From Limonium bicolor (taxonomy: Eukaryota; Streptophyta; Magnoliopsida; Caryophyllales; Plumbaginaceae): 64,000 bases of DNA. Numbering within the stretch: position 1 is the first letter of the stretch; the number at the start of each line of letters is the position of its first letter. The position numbers and the translations under genes are program-made. A model generated the notes under the pieces. It was not told where the DNA came from. It ran no database searches and saw only the letters and a list, made by a program, of their open reading frames with translations. Shown here one piece after another: positions 1 to 10,035 of the stretch. The stretch lies in contig CM041780.1 in the NCBI GenBank assembly GCA_023374045.1, positions 38,207,030-38,271,029 on the forward strand. Direction: 5' to 3'.

Positions 1-430
1 ACCTTTCAGTTGTCACTTGACATAATTTCAGACACTTCTACAATTATTTATCTCATTTTTGCAATTTTTTTTAATTTTAGGCAGTTTAGAGTAGCAAAAA
101 GTGAGTGTGGCATTATCGAACTACTGTCATAATTTCAGGGAAAGGTCTTTCCTTCCTCACACTTAAGAGGAGCAATGTCCTCATTGTTCAGAATTAAATC
201 AAGAAAATGACCTTTCAAATTATGACAGACTCATAAAGGATTAAATAAATAGGTTGAACATTAATATAATAAAGAGAAGAAACTCCCCTTGTATCGTAGA
301 TTGAGGAAGGTATCCTTCCTCACACTTAGAGCTTGGCAGGGGTGAGACGTTCCTCACACTTGAGTTGCGCAAGTGTTCAACCGAAGATATTGAAATTCCA
401 AAGCAACTGAGGTTGCTTTCCAAAGGTGAG
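1..430 (-). mobile_element. 3' non-coding tail of element B with PPT-like repeats
   Basis: The minus strand carries purine-rich AAGTGTGAGGAA-type motifs (plus-strand TTCCTCACACTT near 150-172, 313-335 and 348-362). They match the tail of element N at 22380-22690 in order and spacing, including the clause about an AATGAGGACATTGCTCCTC block. In Athila-type elements this tail lies between the coding region and the 3' LTR. The 3' LTR itself is outside the window. Confidence 0.7.
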
Positions 431-674
431 TTCAGCTATATATTCGACATAGGATTTGTTCTGAAAAGAAAATCATATATAGCCAGCAGAACTCCAAATG
501 AACCAAAAGAAAATCATTAAATGAAAAACATAAATAAAAATTCATAAAATAAAAATATAAAGTACCACACTGTTACCTTCCTGAATATATCAAATGTTAG
601 CACAAGGTTTAAACAGTAATAGTCTACAAAAAAGTCAGAGAAAATCAAAATAAAATAAAGATAACAATAAATAA

Positions 675-1958
675 TCACTGTGGTGGTGGTGGAGGCTGTG
701 CTGGTCCCTGGCCTGACTGATCGAGGAGACGCTGCATGAGCTGAGCGGTCTGTGCCTGCAACTGGTCACCCTGGTCTAAGCGCTGTACCACTCGGTGATA
801 CAACTCGTCACTCCGATCCAAACGCTGCATCATCTGTGACTGCTCAGCTAGCATCCTCTGCTGAGTCTGCTCAAAGCTCTCAAACCTCTGATGCATCTGC
901 TGCTGCATCTGATGGAAGGTCTGGAACTGAGCCTGTAGATCCGTCGAGTAAGGTACAGGAGCAGGGGTCTGCATCATCTCAGTAGTCGGCCTATAAGGCT
1001 CCTCTCCCTGTGCGGACGGTGGGTCAGGATCGGCTGAGTGTGTAGCTCCAGTAGAGGTCCCCGCTGCTGTGGAAGATGCAGTGGAAGACCGAGCAGTGGC
1101 ACTCCTAACCCAAGTACCGTCATCTGAGCGCATAAAGCCCCAGCTCCGCACAGTCAGCAGTGACACTGAGCGCTTCGCTGGACGAAGATCTAAAGTCTCC
1201 CTGAACCCTGCTGGGAATGGGACAGTACTGATAATGTGGAGACTGAGGAAGAAGGGAAAAATGGGAGTGATCTTCTTCTTCTTCGTCCTCATGTAGGAGA
1301 CCACCTTATGGAGCTGGCCGAACATGACGTGGCTGAAGGAGAGGCGCTGAGCAGGTGGAAATGGACCTAGGAAATAGTCCAGTAAGGCACAATCCTCATC
1401 AGAAGCATCATGCGCCCCAGATGGGCGAATCTGATGACTGAGGATCTCCAGGAGAAGCCTCTGAGTCAGCGTCGGGAAGCTAGCAAACGGGAGGACATCC
1501 TTCGCCTCCTCCCCTCTACGTCGGGTCCTCCGACCTACAGCCTGAAGCCACCTGGACTTCGACCTCTGCAGGTACTCCTCTGTGAATCCTCGGATATCAC
1601 CAGGACTATCCGGGATGTGCAAGAGAGAGGCGAAAGTCGAGGGTGTGACCTCCACGGGGCTATGGCGTACATAAGAAGTAATGCTCATATCGCCTGCCCG
1701 GGCATTAGCATAAAACTCTCGAGCTAAGTCCGGAGCAAAGACACCGTGCCCTAACCTTAGGACCTCTGAAAGTCCTAGCCTGGCAAATATAGCATCCACC
1801 CCTGCAGCCTCTAGCACTGCCGGCTCAAATTTCCTCTCTATGACAAAGTCCTTGCCCTGATCAAACCAGGCACGAGCCTCTACTGAAACAAAACCATCGT
1901 CCAGAAGACTAGGTGCAGAAGAAGATGATGCTCCAGGGCAGTCGCCACCACGAGGCAT
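675..1958 (-). CDS. Athila ORF1-like gag protein (putative plant transposon protein domain), 427 aa
   Basis: A single uninterrupted 427-codon frame starts MPRGGDCPGASSSS. Residues about 25-230 (VSVEARAWFDQGK, then GVDAIFARLGL, SITSYVRH and a CALLDYFLGP segment) resemble the ATHILA ORF-1 / putative plant transposon protein domain seen in many eudicot retroelements. A basic KKKK patch lies near residue 228. A Ser/Thr-rich linker follows, then a Gln- and Met-rich segment (about 335-415) with heptad-like spacing, probably a coiled coil, and a proline/glutamine tail. No CCHC knuckle is visible. Expected role: the structural gag-like protein of the element. The frame is open although pol is absent, so the insertion is either fairly young or under constraint. 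Start chosen: the first ATG, 1.6 kb downstream of the PBS. The family name is from recall; the open frame is seen directly. Confidence 0.7.
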   Translation of the reverse strand: MPRGGDCPGASSSSAPSLLDDGFVSVEARAWFDQGKDFVIERKFEPAVLEAAGVDAIFARLGLSEVLRLGHGVFAPDLAREFYANARAGDMSITSYVRHSPVEVTPSTFASLLHIPDSPGDIRGFTEEYLQRSKSRWLQAVGRRTRRRGEEAKDVLPFASFPTLTQRLLLEILSHQIRPSGAHDASDEDCALLDYFLGPFPPAQRLSFSHVMFGQLHKVVSYMRTKKKKITPIFPFFLSLHIISTVPFPAGFRETLDLRPAKRSVSLLTVRSWGFMRSDDGTWVRSATARSSTASSTAAGTSTGATHSADPDPPSAQGEEPYRPTTEMMQTPAPVPYSTDLQAQFQTFHQMQQQMHQRFESFEQTQQRMLAEQSQMMQRLDRSDELYHRVVQRLDQGDQLQAQTAQLMQRLLDQSGQGPAQPPPPPQ

Positions 1959-3585
1959 ACTAATATATTATTTAAAATTAAAAGCAAACAACATTAACAG
2001 CATAACAATAAAATATTAAACATAGTAATAATAACATGAAAAGTACTAGACAATAATAACATAAAATTTAATAAACAAAAACAACATAAAAAATCAATCA
2101 AGAAGAATATCATTAACAATTAATAACAACGAAAATACTAATAAACAACACATAAATCAATATCAAACAGAACATTAGTATTTAACATAAACAACTCCGT
2201 AAATTAATAGAAAGAGAAAACAAGATGAACAAATAATAAAACATAAACAGAATAATTATACAACACAAATTCTGTCGAAAATTCGACAGAGTCTCCCCTA
2301 AAATTCTTCGTTTCTCCACAAAAAATTTCAGTCAGAATCAAGGTATATTAATACCGTCATCAATCAAATCTATAAATAATAACCTATAATCATAATCTAT
2401 ACTCGTTTAATAATCAAGGCTAAATAAAACTGAAAAAAAACTAGTTTTAACAATGGATTTTCGTAACTAGCACATATCAATTTTAGAGTTCAACAAAAAC
2501 ACCCAATCTAAGTGTAATAAGTGAAGATTTAACCTTGTATATGTAGATTATGATTAATAAAGGACAAATTCGAGACAAATCTAGCAATTAGAGTTCGAAA
2601 TTTTCGAATTAAGGAATTAGGGATTCGAAACTTCGGTCCTTAATTTCTCCTAATGTAGTTCATCATTTACAGATTTGGAGCTATAGAAACGTAGAGAATT
2701 GAAAAACGAAGATTTCGGTACTAACCTTGCAAGATTTGATGAAGAATTGAAGAAGAAATGGCAATTTGAAGAGGAGGGGAGTCGCGCGGGGGGCTGTGTT
2801 CTTCGCTTCTGTTCGTCGTTCGATTTCGAGAGTAGGAATTGGGGAAGAACGGGAATGGAAAACGCAGCGTTCAGCTCTTTTTTTTTTCCATACCGAGTCA
2901 CGTCCGCGAGGCGGTCTCGTATGTGGCGTCCGCTCGTTATCTGGCGGACAAGAGTGAGACGACCTCGAGGTTAAGAGGCGGACAAGATGGAAACGTCCGC
3001 TAGGCGGTCTCGTGAGTAGAGTCCGCTCGGTAAGTGGCGGACAAGAGTGTGGAGTCCGCCTGGAACGGGGGCGGTTGTCCTCGCGGACAACCCCTGTTTT
3101 TTTTTTTTTTTTTTTGATTTTTGGTTATACGAACAACAAAATAATTAAGAATAAAGCAATGGGTTAGTAATAAAAATGACATAAAATTAGAAGTTAGTAA
3201 TTAGATAACATAAATTAAAAGTTAGTAGTTAATTTACATAAAATTAAATGTTAGTAGTTAATTTACAGAAAATTAAAAGTTAGGGACAATGAAAATAAAA
3301 TGTTAAGGACAATGGAATATTAAATGTTAGTATACACAAAATTAAAATGTTAGAAGTTAGATGTCCGGAGTTAGTTGGCCAAAGTCACGTGTCCAATTGT
3401 CCAAATGTCCAATTAATATTAACAGATTATTAGAGGATTAATATTAACAAAATATAGTAGATAATTAATATTAACAATAAACAAACGAAAATAATATAGA
3501 AATATTATTAACATATTTAAGAGAACAAAATATTTATAATTAAACAGGTGAATAATCCGGAGCTTAGGAACTAGAATAAATCTAG
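1959..3585 (-). other. AT-rich leader of element B
   Basis: Non-coding on both strands apart from short chance frames. It lies between PBS and ORF1. The part near the ORF (1960-2600) is strongly A-rich on the plus strand, so T-rich in the element's RNA, as in the matching part of element N (20690-21270). It contains a poly-T run near 3092-3114 and the dyad array annotated separately. Confidence 0.6.
2895..3090. repeat. GC-rich dyad array in the leader of element B
   Basis: About six units of the form GTCCGC-(short spacer)-GGCGGT or GGCGGAC start near 2901, 2928, 2968, 2994, 3020 and 3053. They sit in otherwise AT-rich sequence. Each unit is an imperfect palindrome able to form a small hairpin, and units are joined by CTCGT- or AAGAGTG-type spacers. 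The same unit type recurs in the LTR of this element (4757-5005). Confidence 0.75.
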
Positions 3586-3603
3586 TCCCCGGCAACGGCG
3601 CCA
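3586..3603 (-). promoter_or_regulatory. Primer-binding site, tRNA-Asp type (element B)
   Basis: The minus strand reads TGGCGCCGTTGCCGGGGA, an 18-base match to the 3' end of plant tRNA-Asp and the standard Athila PBS. It lies 3 bases inside the LTR end, which fixes element orientation and LTR boundary. Confidence 0.9.
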
Positions 3604-4552
3604 TTTTGCAGACGTTATATTGTGAGTGGTTTAAGTGGTGTAATTATTAAAAGAAAGAAAAGAAATTAAAACCCAAAATAAACGTCGGGCTGCAAACAAA
3701 TCCCGGTCGCAGTAGTATAGTGAAATGTAAGCGACCGGATATCGAACCACGGGACTAATGTACATATTATAGTACCTAAGCGTGTCACAGGAGGGGGGAT
3801 TAATTGACTTGTTAAATATAAATAAAAACAGTTAATAAAATTAACTAAGTAAGCAAATTAACTAAACGGGACTCTGGTTCAGATTAATATTATCTGCTTC
3901 TTCATGCTATTCCTACTGGTCTAATTATAATTGTTTGGCAAAATTCCTTTTTAAAATATCTTAAGGACTAAGTCATAGCCTCATAAGAACTCGTTTACCA
4001 GAAATGCCCGGTCTAATCAAGGTTCGAGCACTCTTATGTAAACGGACATTAAATTCCAGGAAATATAATTGCATCTGAAAATACTAACTCATTAAATCAT
4101 AATAGAGCTTTCTCCAAATTTACGGCTTAATCAACCTATCTATTTATCACCTGGTCTGATCAAAATAGACTTAGCAAGCAATTTAATAAACTCATGACAT
4201 TTATTAAAAAGGCGAGAGATGAGCTTTAAGCGTAACAAACTTCATTAAATTAAAACCAGTAAAAACATTGCATAATTAATACAGAATATAATAATTATTC
4301 CCAAAGCGTACGTAAACTAGCCTAACATATTAAATAGAATAACAGAAACAAGAATGATAGAAATCATCCGTAATCACTCCGTCTCGCTCTGCTATTTTGT
4401 GTATGTAGGCTAGAGGTGGATTTGGTGGACTGTAAAATAAATAAAATGGAGAAGGCGGAAGGAGAGAAATGAGATGGTGCGTGAGTTGGAACTCCAGAGG
4501 AACCACGGAAGGAGCCTCCGGAAGGACACTTAACGAGGAGGAATGAAGCTGG

Positions 4553-4560
4553 TATTTATA
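4553..4560 (-). promoter_or_regulatory. Candidate TATA box of the B LTR
   Basis: The minus strand reads CTATAAATACC, about 740 bp into the LTR. It separates a U3 with the dyad array from the presumed R/U5. The start of transcription is inferred only. Confidence 0.5.
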
Positions 4561-4756
4561 GAGGAAGATGAAGCACAGCAGCAGCTTCATTGATTGAGCT
4601 CGATGATTGCAGCTCCCCATTGATTGCAGCTATTGATTGCGCAGGGGACAAAGCTGAAACGCGGGCGTGATTTATGGTAGGCGCCGTCTCAAGTTGCAGA
4701 GCGAGTCGGAGCGAGTCGGCTAGAAGATAACCCGTTGATTTCCTACACATTTACAC

Positions 4757-5005
4757 GCGTCCGCCACTTATCTAGCGGTCTCCTCTTATGTTGTCCGCCT
4801 GTTAAGTGGCGGTCATCTCTGTCTCAACCGCGAGGCGGTTGCATCTCTGTCGTCCGCCTCATATGAGGCGGTACTCTCTGTAATGTCCGCTCGCGGTCTT
4901 CTGTCTCACGTCCGCCTGAAAAGAGGCGGTCACCTCTATCTCTTCCGCCTGGCGGTTGCAATGCTCTGTTCCGCCTCGCGGTCTTCTGTCTCACGTCCGC
5001 GAGAT
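4757..5005. repeat. Array of about nine short palindromes in the LTR of element B
   Basis: Units start near 4758, 4793, 4826, 4852, 4885, 4910, 4943, 4969 and 4995, every 25-35 bp. Each is built on CCGCC...GGCGG with spacers such as ATCTCTGT. The unit at 4852-4872 contains the perfect 18-bp palindrome CCGCCTCATATGAGGCGG. Loop sequences differ while arms are kept, which is the pattern expected if pairing or symmetry matters. It lies 200-450 bp upstream of the TATA-like box. Confidence 0.85.
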
Positions 5006-5014
5006 AAGAGGATG

Positions 5015-5045
5015 TAGGTATATATTATATATATATATATATAAT
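5015..5045. repeat. AT microsatellite
   Basis: A run of about 24 alternating A/T bases inside the B LTR, directly after the palindrome array. Confidence 0.8.
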
Positions 5046-5292
5046 ACGAGTATACTAAATTGAATGGGCTCCAGATTTTTCGTTATAAGCCCGTTTTACT
5101 CGCCGTTTGTTGCGTTGGGAAGCTTGTGAAGTAAACTACTTGATTCCAACACTTTTTCCTACATAAAATATATCAATTCATATTAAAACATAAATCTAGG
5201 AAAATCATAAGATAAGTGAGAAATATTACTTAAAATACTACAAATTGTAAGGTAATTAAACCCTTAAAAGTCTATATATTTCGCACTTATCA

Positions 5293-5740
5293 TTATTCAT
5301 TGCCATTTCCTATCTGTTTGATTTGTGTTTGGGTGGGTAACTAGTGCCCATGGTAATGGCTATTTACAAGGTTCGAGAGTTCTTTTTATGATCCCTTTAC
5401 CCATGTGTTTTTCTCAGGAACTGTAATTGGTGTCTTAGAAAATTTGTTACGTCAGAGAATAAAGAGAAACGTAAGAAGAAGCAGGGAATTTATTGAGTCC
5501 CGAAATATTAGATTAGTGTGTAAAGTTGTGTCATGCTTTATTCAGCGTTATAGATCGTACCAATTTTATGGTATAGTTACGTCTCGAATTATAACCTCTG
5601 ATTTCATTGTTTTACGAGGGGTTTTTCTTAAATTACCCTCTCAGGTGTTCGAATCGCAGTATTTATCTCAATACCATTCTTAGCTTAATTAATTGCTTAT
5701 TTGAGCTTTATTATTTTGCATAAATTTTAGGGTATTGCAG
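5293..5740 (-). repeat. Truncated 3' LTR fragment, Tekay-like
   Basis: At 5740 the minus strand starts TGCAATACCCTAAAATTTAT, matching the start of the C LTR (39670, minus: TGAAATATCCCTAAAATTTA) over roughly 50 bp including an AATTAATTAAGC stretch. A polypurine tract precedes it (plus 5741-5765). The fragment is cut at 5292 by element B. A 92-codon plus-strand frame inside (5405-5683) matches nothing I recognise. Confidence 0.55.
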
Positions 5741-5905
5741 TCCTCTTCTTCTCTTTTTTTTTTGAGGTAGGGTCCTATCGACTGCTAAGCATGTCGACCC
5801 AAGTTGTCGCTAAATTTGGTCCCTCTACGGGTATTATCCTTTTGGCAAACGCCTAAAGTATAGTATAGTCTTTTCTTCTCGAGTTGATAGTATAACATTA
5901 AGTAG

Positions 5906-5957
5906 ATGCCAGATCGGGTTTTCCCGAGTGTGAGGAGGCTTTCCACCTCTCTGGCAT
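5906..5957. other. Predicted three-way-junction fold in the leader of D
   Basis: An outer stem ATGCCAGA / TCTGGCAT (5906-5913 with 5950-5957) encloses two hairpins: CGGG-TTTT-CCCG (5915-5926) and GAGGAGG-CTTT-CCACCTC (5932-5949, one A-A mismatch). It lies between PBS and PPT, where retroelement leaders carry packaging or dimerisation signals. Function is inferred only. Confidence 0.45.
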
Positions 5958-6140
5958 TTTCCTATGAATTGAAATGGACCCTAGAGACGTGGAGGTTGGG
6001 TTTAGGTGTCTGTTAGGTATCCAGTAATTACTGGGGAGGAACCCTAAATAACGCGCCTCACGTACTACCCCAACCCTTGGCTCACTGTCAGAATTCCTAA
6101 TTCAAGGTTTTCCTATACTCGGTACTTCTCTGTTCCAGTC

Positions 6141-6168
6141 ATCAGAGCGTAGCTACGCTCTGATACCA
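6141..6168 (-). promoter_or_regulatory. Initiator tRNA-Met PBS inside a perfect palindrome (element D)
   Basis: The minus strand reads TGGTATCAGAGC (6168-6157), the 12-base complement of the initiator tRNA-Met 3' end. Positions 6141-6164 form a perfect 24-bp palindrome with half-site ATCAGAGCGTAG, so the RNA can fold the PBS into a hairpin. Confidence 0.8.
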
Positions 6169-6173
6169 CTTTC

Positions 6174-8908
6174 AATAGTCTTAATTCACTTGCATTACAG
6201 TTATACAGAAATTGAAAGGTTACAGCAACTGAAAACTAATACATGAAACTAATTTATCCTCATATATTTTTTTGTTGTTCACCAACCTGACTCTCTATTC
6301 ACTCCAAGGTATTTTAAACAAAATTGAATTAGATGAATTAGCAAGGTTTAAAGTTTATTTCCAGACCCATACCACACTCATATCCCACCTGTCATTTGTT
6401 TTTACAAACCGAAGTGCAGAAACAGATGCCCACCATCCTGTTTCTTGCCTCATTTAGCATTAGTTTAACCCGCCTAAACTGGTTTCAAATCCCCAAAATG
6501 TATATACCCTCCTAGTTAAGTGCTTTAGCTGGGTTCTTATTTACCTGAAACAACATAAAACACGTTGGCCACTTTACTGGACTCATTTACACAGAAACTA
6601 GAAAACTGAAACAGAAATCTGAAGTTGGTATAGTCTTCCTTCTGTCTTTCTTTTGTTACTGTTCTGTTGGTCACTAATCTGCTCTTTGTGATCTGTTCCA
6701 AGTTTCCATCCATGTAGCTAGGTGTTCCAACCATATTTCCAAACCAAAACACATAAAACCATTTCTATGCCACGCATCCACACAAAAAAATATCCCCGGC
6801 TAGCTATTACACCATTAATATATCTTCTTTTGCTCCAGATTACTTCATAATACCAAAACCTCTATTTGCTTCAGATTATCGTTTTATTCACATACAACCG
6901 AATGTTCAGAGGTTCAACTCAACAACAATTCTTTGGTTAATAACATAGAGTTTAAACTCAAAATCAACAACCAGTTAAGTATTCACTTACCACTCACAGA
7001 GACCCTCAAATCAGTTGAAGTTTCTCTGTTTTTTTTTTCTTTGCGGTTTGTACCCCTGGTCGAATTCACACCCTCTCTGGTGGATTCAGGACTTGCGAAG
7101 TAAAAAGAAGCAAGGTTAGAAATGGATCTACTCAAGAAAACTCCATATGTGAAATTGCAGAGAAGAACAAGGCTTTACCGATTTGTTTTTGGTTCTCATC
7201 ATTTTTTGTTCGGCACTATGAAAAATCAGCTGGGTTTGGAGCTCTATTACAGATCCATGGCATGGCGATGGAAGCAAGACATTCAAAATAGATTAGAGAA
7301 AGGATGAGACCGAGGAGTAGAGCAGGGAAAAGGAAGCAGAAGACAAGGAAGTAAACACAAACAGAACCGGTGGCACTTTTTACCTTGCGATAGACATAAA
7401 CGGAGATGGCGTGGGTTATTGGGTGTCCTCGGTACCCTTGTCCGTTCACATGAACTTGTTCCAATTTTTCTCAGGAATTTGGGCACAGAACTCGGACATG
7501 CACAAGGAGCACGAGGAGAAACGTGTGTTAGAAAAATCCATGGAAGACTGAAGGAGTAACTCAGGGCATCTCGGACAACTTACCGATGGAAGAAGAAGAA
7601 TGGGTTTGGCCATAGTTTGCCTCGCTAAACCACACCCGTTTCAGGCTTTCGCAACAGGGAGTTACTCCCAAACTCGGACATGCAGGGGAAAGATTAAGGA
7701 ATCTGAGTTAGGATCCTCGGACTGACCAGAGCGAAGAAACAAAAACAGAGGCAACTGAAACTATAAACAGTTTACCTTACGCTAGACTTGAGCAAGAGTA
7801 GAGTAGATTCTTGGGGGAATTTTTTCGACACTTTCAAGAGTTTTGGAGAGACTTCTGTTCACAAGCCTCCCAGAGATCATACCAGGCGGTTGCATTCATG
7901 CACGACTTACTTGTTGGTTGAGTGTTGTTCTGGATTCACAACTAGTAACGGCTCCACGGTTTGGACATGCGAGAGGGACATGCGAGAGGGAGATCCAGTG
8001 GCATGCATGCACGACTTACTTGTTGGTTGAGTGTTGTTCTGGATTCACAACTAGTAACGGCTCCACGGTTTGGACATGCGAGAGGGACATGCGAGAGGGA
8101 GATCCAGTGGTTGAGTCATGGTGGGAATGTGGAAAGGAATAGATCGCCAAGAGGGACTAGTTCCTCCTCTGAACTTGCGCCAGACATGCGAAACTGGGGA
8201 AAGGTGGAGAGTTCAGTGGCTTTATCGGTTGTAGACACCATTGGCGAGGAAACAAGAGTGACGGTTGGAGAACGAGGGAGCAATTTACATGGGGAAGATG
8301 GAACAGCTACAGCGGTTTAGATAATACATCGGTATAGTGCATGGCTGAGTGTGGATTGGTTTTAACTCTGTGGGACTTAAAGAATTCTCGGTTATGCAAG
8401 GTAGAAATGGGTAATGAATTAATTGTTAGTGACCTGTAATATTTTTCGGACATCACATGGGTGGGTCTCAATTTTGTTCCCTATCCTAATATTGGAATTA
8501 AGCAGCTTCTGGATGACTAGCGAAATGGCTTAGTCATGGGTTAATTGGGTCGTTTAATATATATGCCCAGCTCAATATCTATATTGGTGGTCGAGCACCC
8601 GTCTGGTATAATAATGTCACTTATACATGTTGTATCCCACAACGTAGTCGTATATTATACTCTCGTAGCATATGTTATTCAGTACAATCTTCATATGTCA
8701 ACAGGTGCCCAATCTATCTTAATTTACATAATGTGCTACACTAGTTTCGTACATAAACGTCCTAGTACGGTATAATTTAATTTGCTCAATTGTATCGGTT
8801 AATGTCAAAACCGCTGGGCACAATGCGTATGTTACATTATGACTCGTTTAAATTCACGGACATAACATAATCACGATTTTCTGCATTTTAATTAGTAGGG
8901 GTGTTTCA
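6174..8908. repeat. Unassigned 2.7-kb stretch, possibly a degenerate LTR
   Basis: It begins next to the D PBS and ends ATTAGTAGGGGTGTTTCA at 8908. That end can be read as a minus-strand LTR start (TGAAACACCCC) or as a plus-strand LTR end with one change from the GGGGTGTTACA seen in E, F and H. Only short frames occur (for example 7122-7307 and 7961-8320 plus), none with a recognisable domain. A 105-bp tandem duplication lies inside. A decayed gene fragment carried by a transposon is an alternative for 7100-8320. I see nothing else supportable. Confidence 0.35.
7897..8110. repeat. Tandem duplication, 2 x 105 bp
   Basis: 7897-8001 is repeated at 8006-8110 with no mismatch that I can find and a 4-base joint. 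Each copy contains an internal doubled ACATGCGAGAGGG. Perfect identity points to a recent slippage or unequal-exchange event. Confidence 0.9.
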
Positions 8909-8919
8909 TCATGGGTCTC

Positions 8920-8960
8920 TTACCTGCAAGTGTAAAAACATCCCCCAAAGGGGGTCAGCA
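8920..8960 (-). other. Conserved LTR motif: GC hairpin followed by CAG|GT
   Basis: The minus strand reads GCTGACCCCCTTTGGGGG, then a T-rich stretch and TTGCAGGTAAG. The other LTR has the same at 25104-25144. Homologous motifs occur in C, E, F, G and H, in the same relative place near the 3' third of the LTR. Confidence 0.6.
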
Positions 8961-10035
8961 CGAATGCTGGTACACCCTCTCATGGCCCCCAAGCTAACGG
9001 GGCTACGATGACTAATTGTCGATAGCATGGAATTGATTACATACACAAGCATATGAAGTGCAATAATAATAACCACAGATGAACACATATAGTTCACAAC
9101 AATGAACGACTCAAGCGTTCCCTTATCAAGTGGGTTTAACCCCCTCCTTAGTCCTCATTTCCTTAATCGCAGTTCCTTACCTTACCTTAATCTTAATCTA
9201 GTATACAAACCGTTCCTGGAAGGGAATGGTTGTAGCTTAATTCGAACCTGGGATTTAGGTTCCCACCGCACCATCTTAATGTCACCTACTCTGGACGGGA
9301 GTCCAGCGTAGCGGAGCCGGCATCCGGCCCTAGGCTACAAGTCCGAAGACAAGTCCTTAAGCGGAGGGCGGACCTGATTCAGATATCGTCCCCCTTTTTC
9401 CTTAGCATGCATGACCTGAGATCGGTCCCGGGTTTCCTCACTCAATTCCAGTTAGTAGACATCTTAATCACCATGTGCCAGCTAAGCCTTAACGGGCATT
9501 AACCAACCACCAAACTTAACTCTTATTCTTAACTCAGTAAGTACTAACTTGGTTAGCAGCCATCTCAAGTCTCGCGGATTAGTGTAACTGTAACAAACAC
9601 TCAACGAGTACAAATATAACCGGTTGCATGCTTTATCTTGTTTTAGTCATAGCAATCAAACACATAGCACACAAGCCGAGGACACTCGTTAGCAAGCAGG
9701 TCACAAGAAGGATTGTACCGTTCACCTCGATCGTTGTTTGTTTAACCTTCTTCGGGTCCCAATTCACAAACCTAAAACTTCATTCATTTTTAGGTCATTA
9801 GTTATTTGCACCTTACTTAACTCACTCAGTCCCTAAGGATTCCCATTCAATAACCTCTCTAGTCTTTGCCACTTAGCTTACAAACTTAACTTTAAACATT
9901 AAAATTTATACTTAACTTAATCTTAACTTAATCCCTTAAGTTCTTAGGGTCCCATCATTACCACCCTACCAAGGTATACCTTATTACCTATTACCATTCT
10001 TAGAATTCAAAATTTCTTTTTTTTTTTATTTTTAG

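Larger units (their letters stand above)
1..5292 (-). mobile_element. Element B: Athila-type gag-only LTR retrotransposon, 3' end beyond the window
   Basis: On the minus strand the order is 5' LTR (5292-3607), tRNA-Asp-type PBS (3603-3586), AT-rich leader, one long ORF (1958-675) and a non-coding tail running off the left edge. The LTR starts TGATAAGTGCGAAATA, close to element N (TGATAAGTGTGAAATA), and both tails share the AAGTGTGAGGAA motif, so the two are relatives. No protease, RT or integrase lies between the ORF and the tail, where Athila elements normally carry pol. B therefore looks non-autonomous, like the gag-only elements called TR-GAG. Only the right flank (TTATT from 5293) of any target duplication is visible. 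Confidence 0.8.
3607..5292 (-). repeat. 5' LTR of element B (about 1.69 kb)
   Basis: Bounded by TGATAAGTGCGAAATA at 5292 (minus strand) and TCTGCA at 3607, next to the PBS. It carries a TATA-like box (4560-4553), a palindrome array upstream of it (4757-5005) and an (AT)n run near 5020-5043. Its mate is outside the window, so age cannot be judged. The right flank is a fragment of a Tekay-like LTR, so B inserted into an older element. Confidence 0.85.
5741..6173 (-). mobile_element. Element D: very short internal region (PPT and PBS about 0.4 kb apart)
   Basis: On the minus strand a PBS (6168-6157) is followed by roughly 390 bp without coding content, then a purine run (5765-5741) directly against an LTR start at 5740. 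That is the layout of an internally deleted or TRIM-like element. The sequence just inside the PBS resembles the leader of element A (ACTCGGT...TTCTCTG). Whether the LTR to the right (6174 onward) is its own is unproven, because the two LTR starts do not match well. Confidence 0.4.

Noticed and set aside
3586..3603. Possible tRNA-Asp gene end
   Set aside because: Only the 18-base acceptor complement is present next to an LTR; no tRNA body follows, so it is a PBS.
5405..5683. 92-codon plus-strand frame
   Set aside because: It lies inside a truncated LTR on the opposite strand of the element; no recognisable domain.
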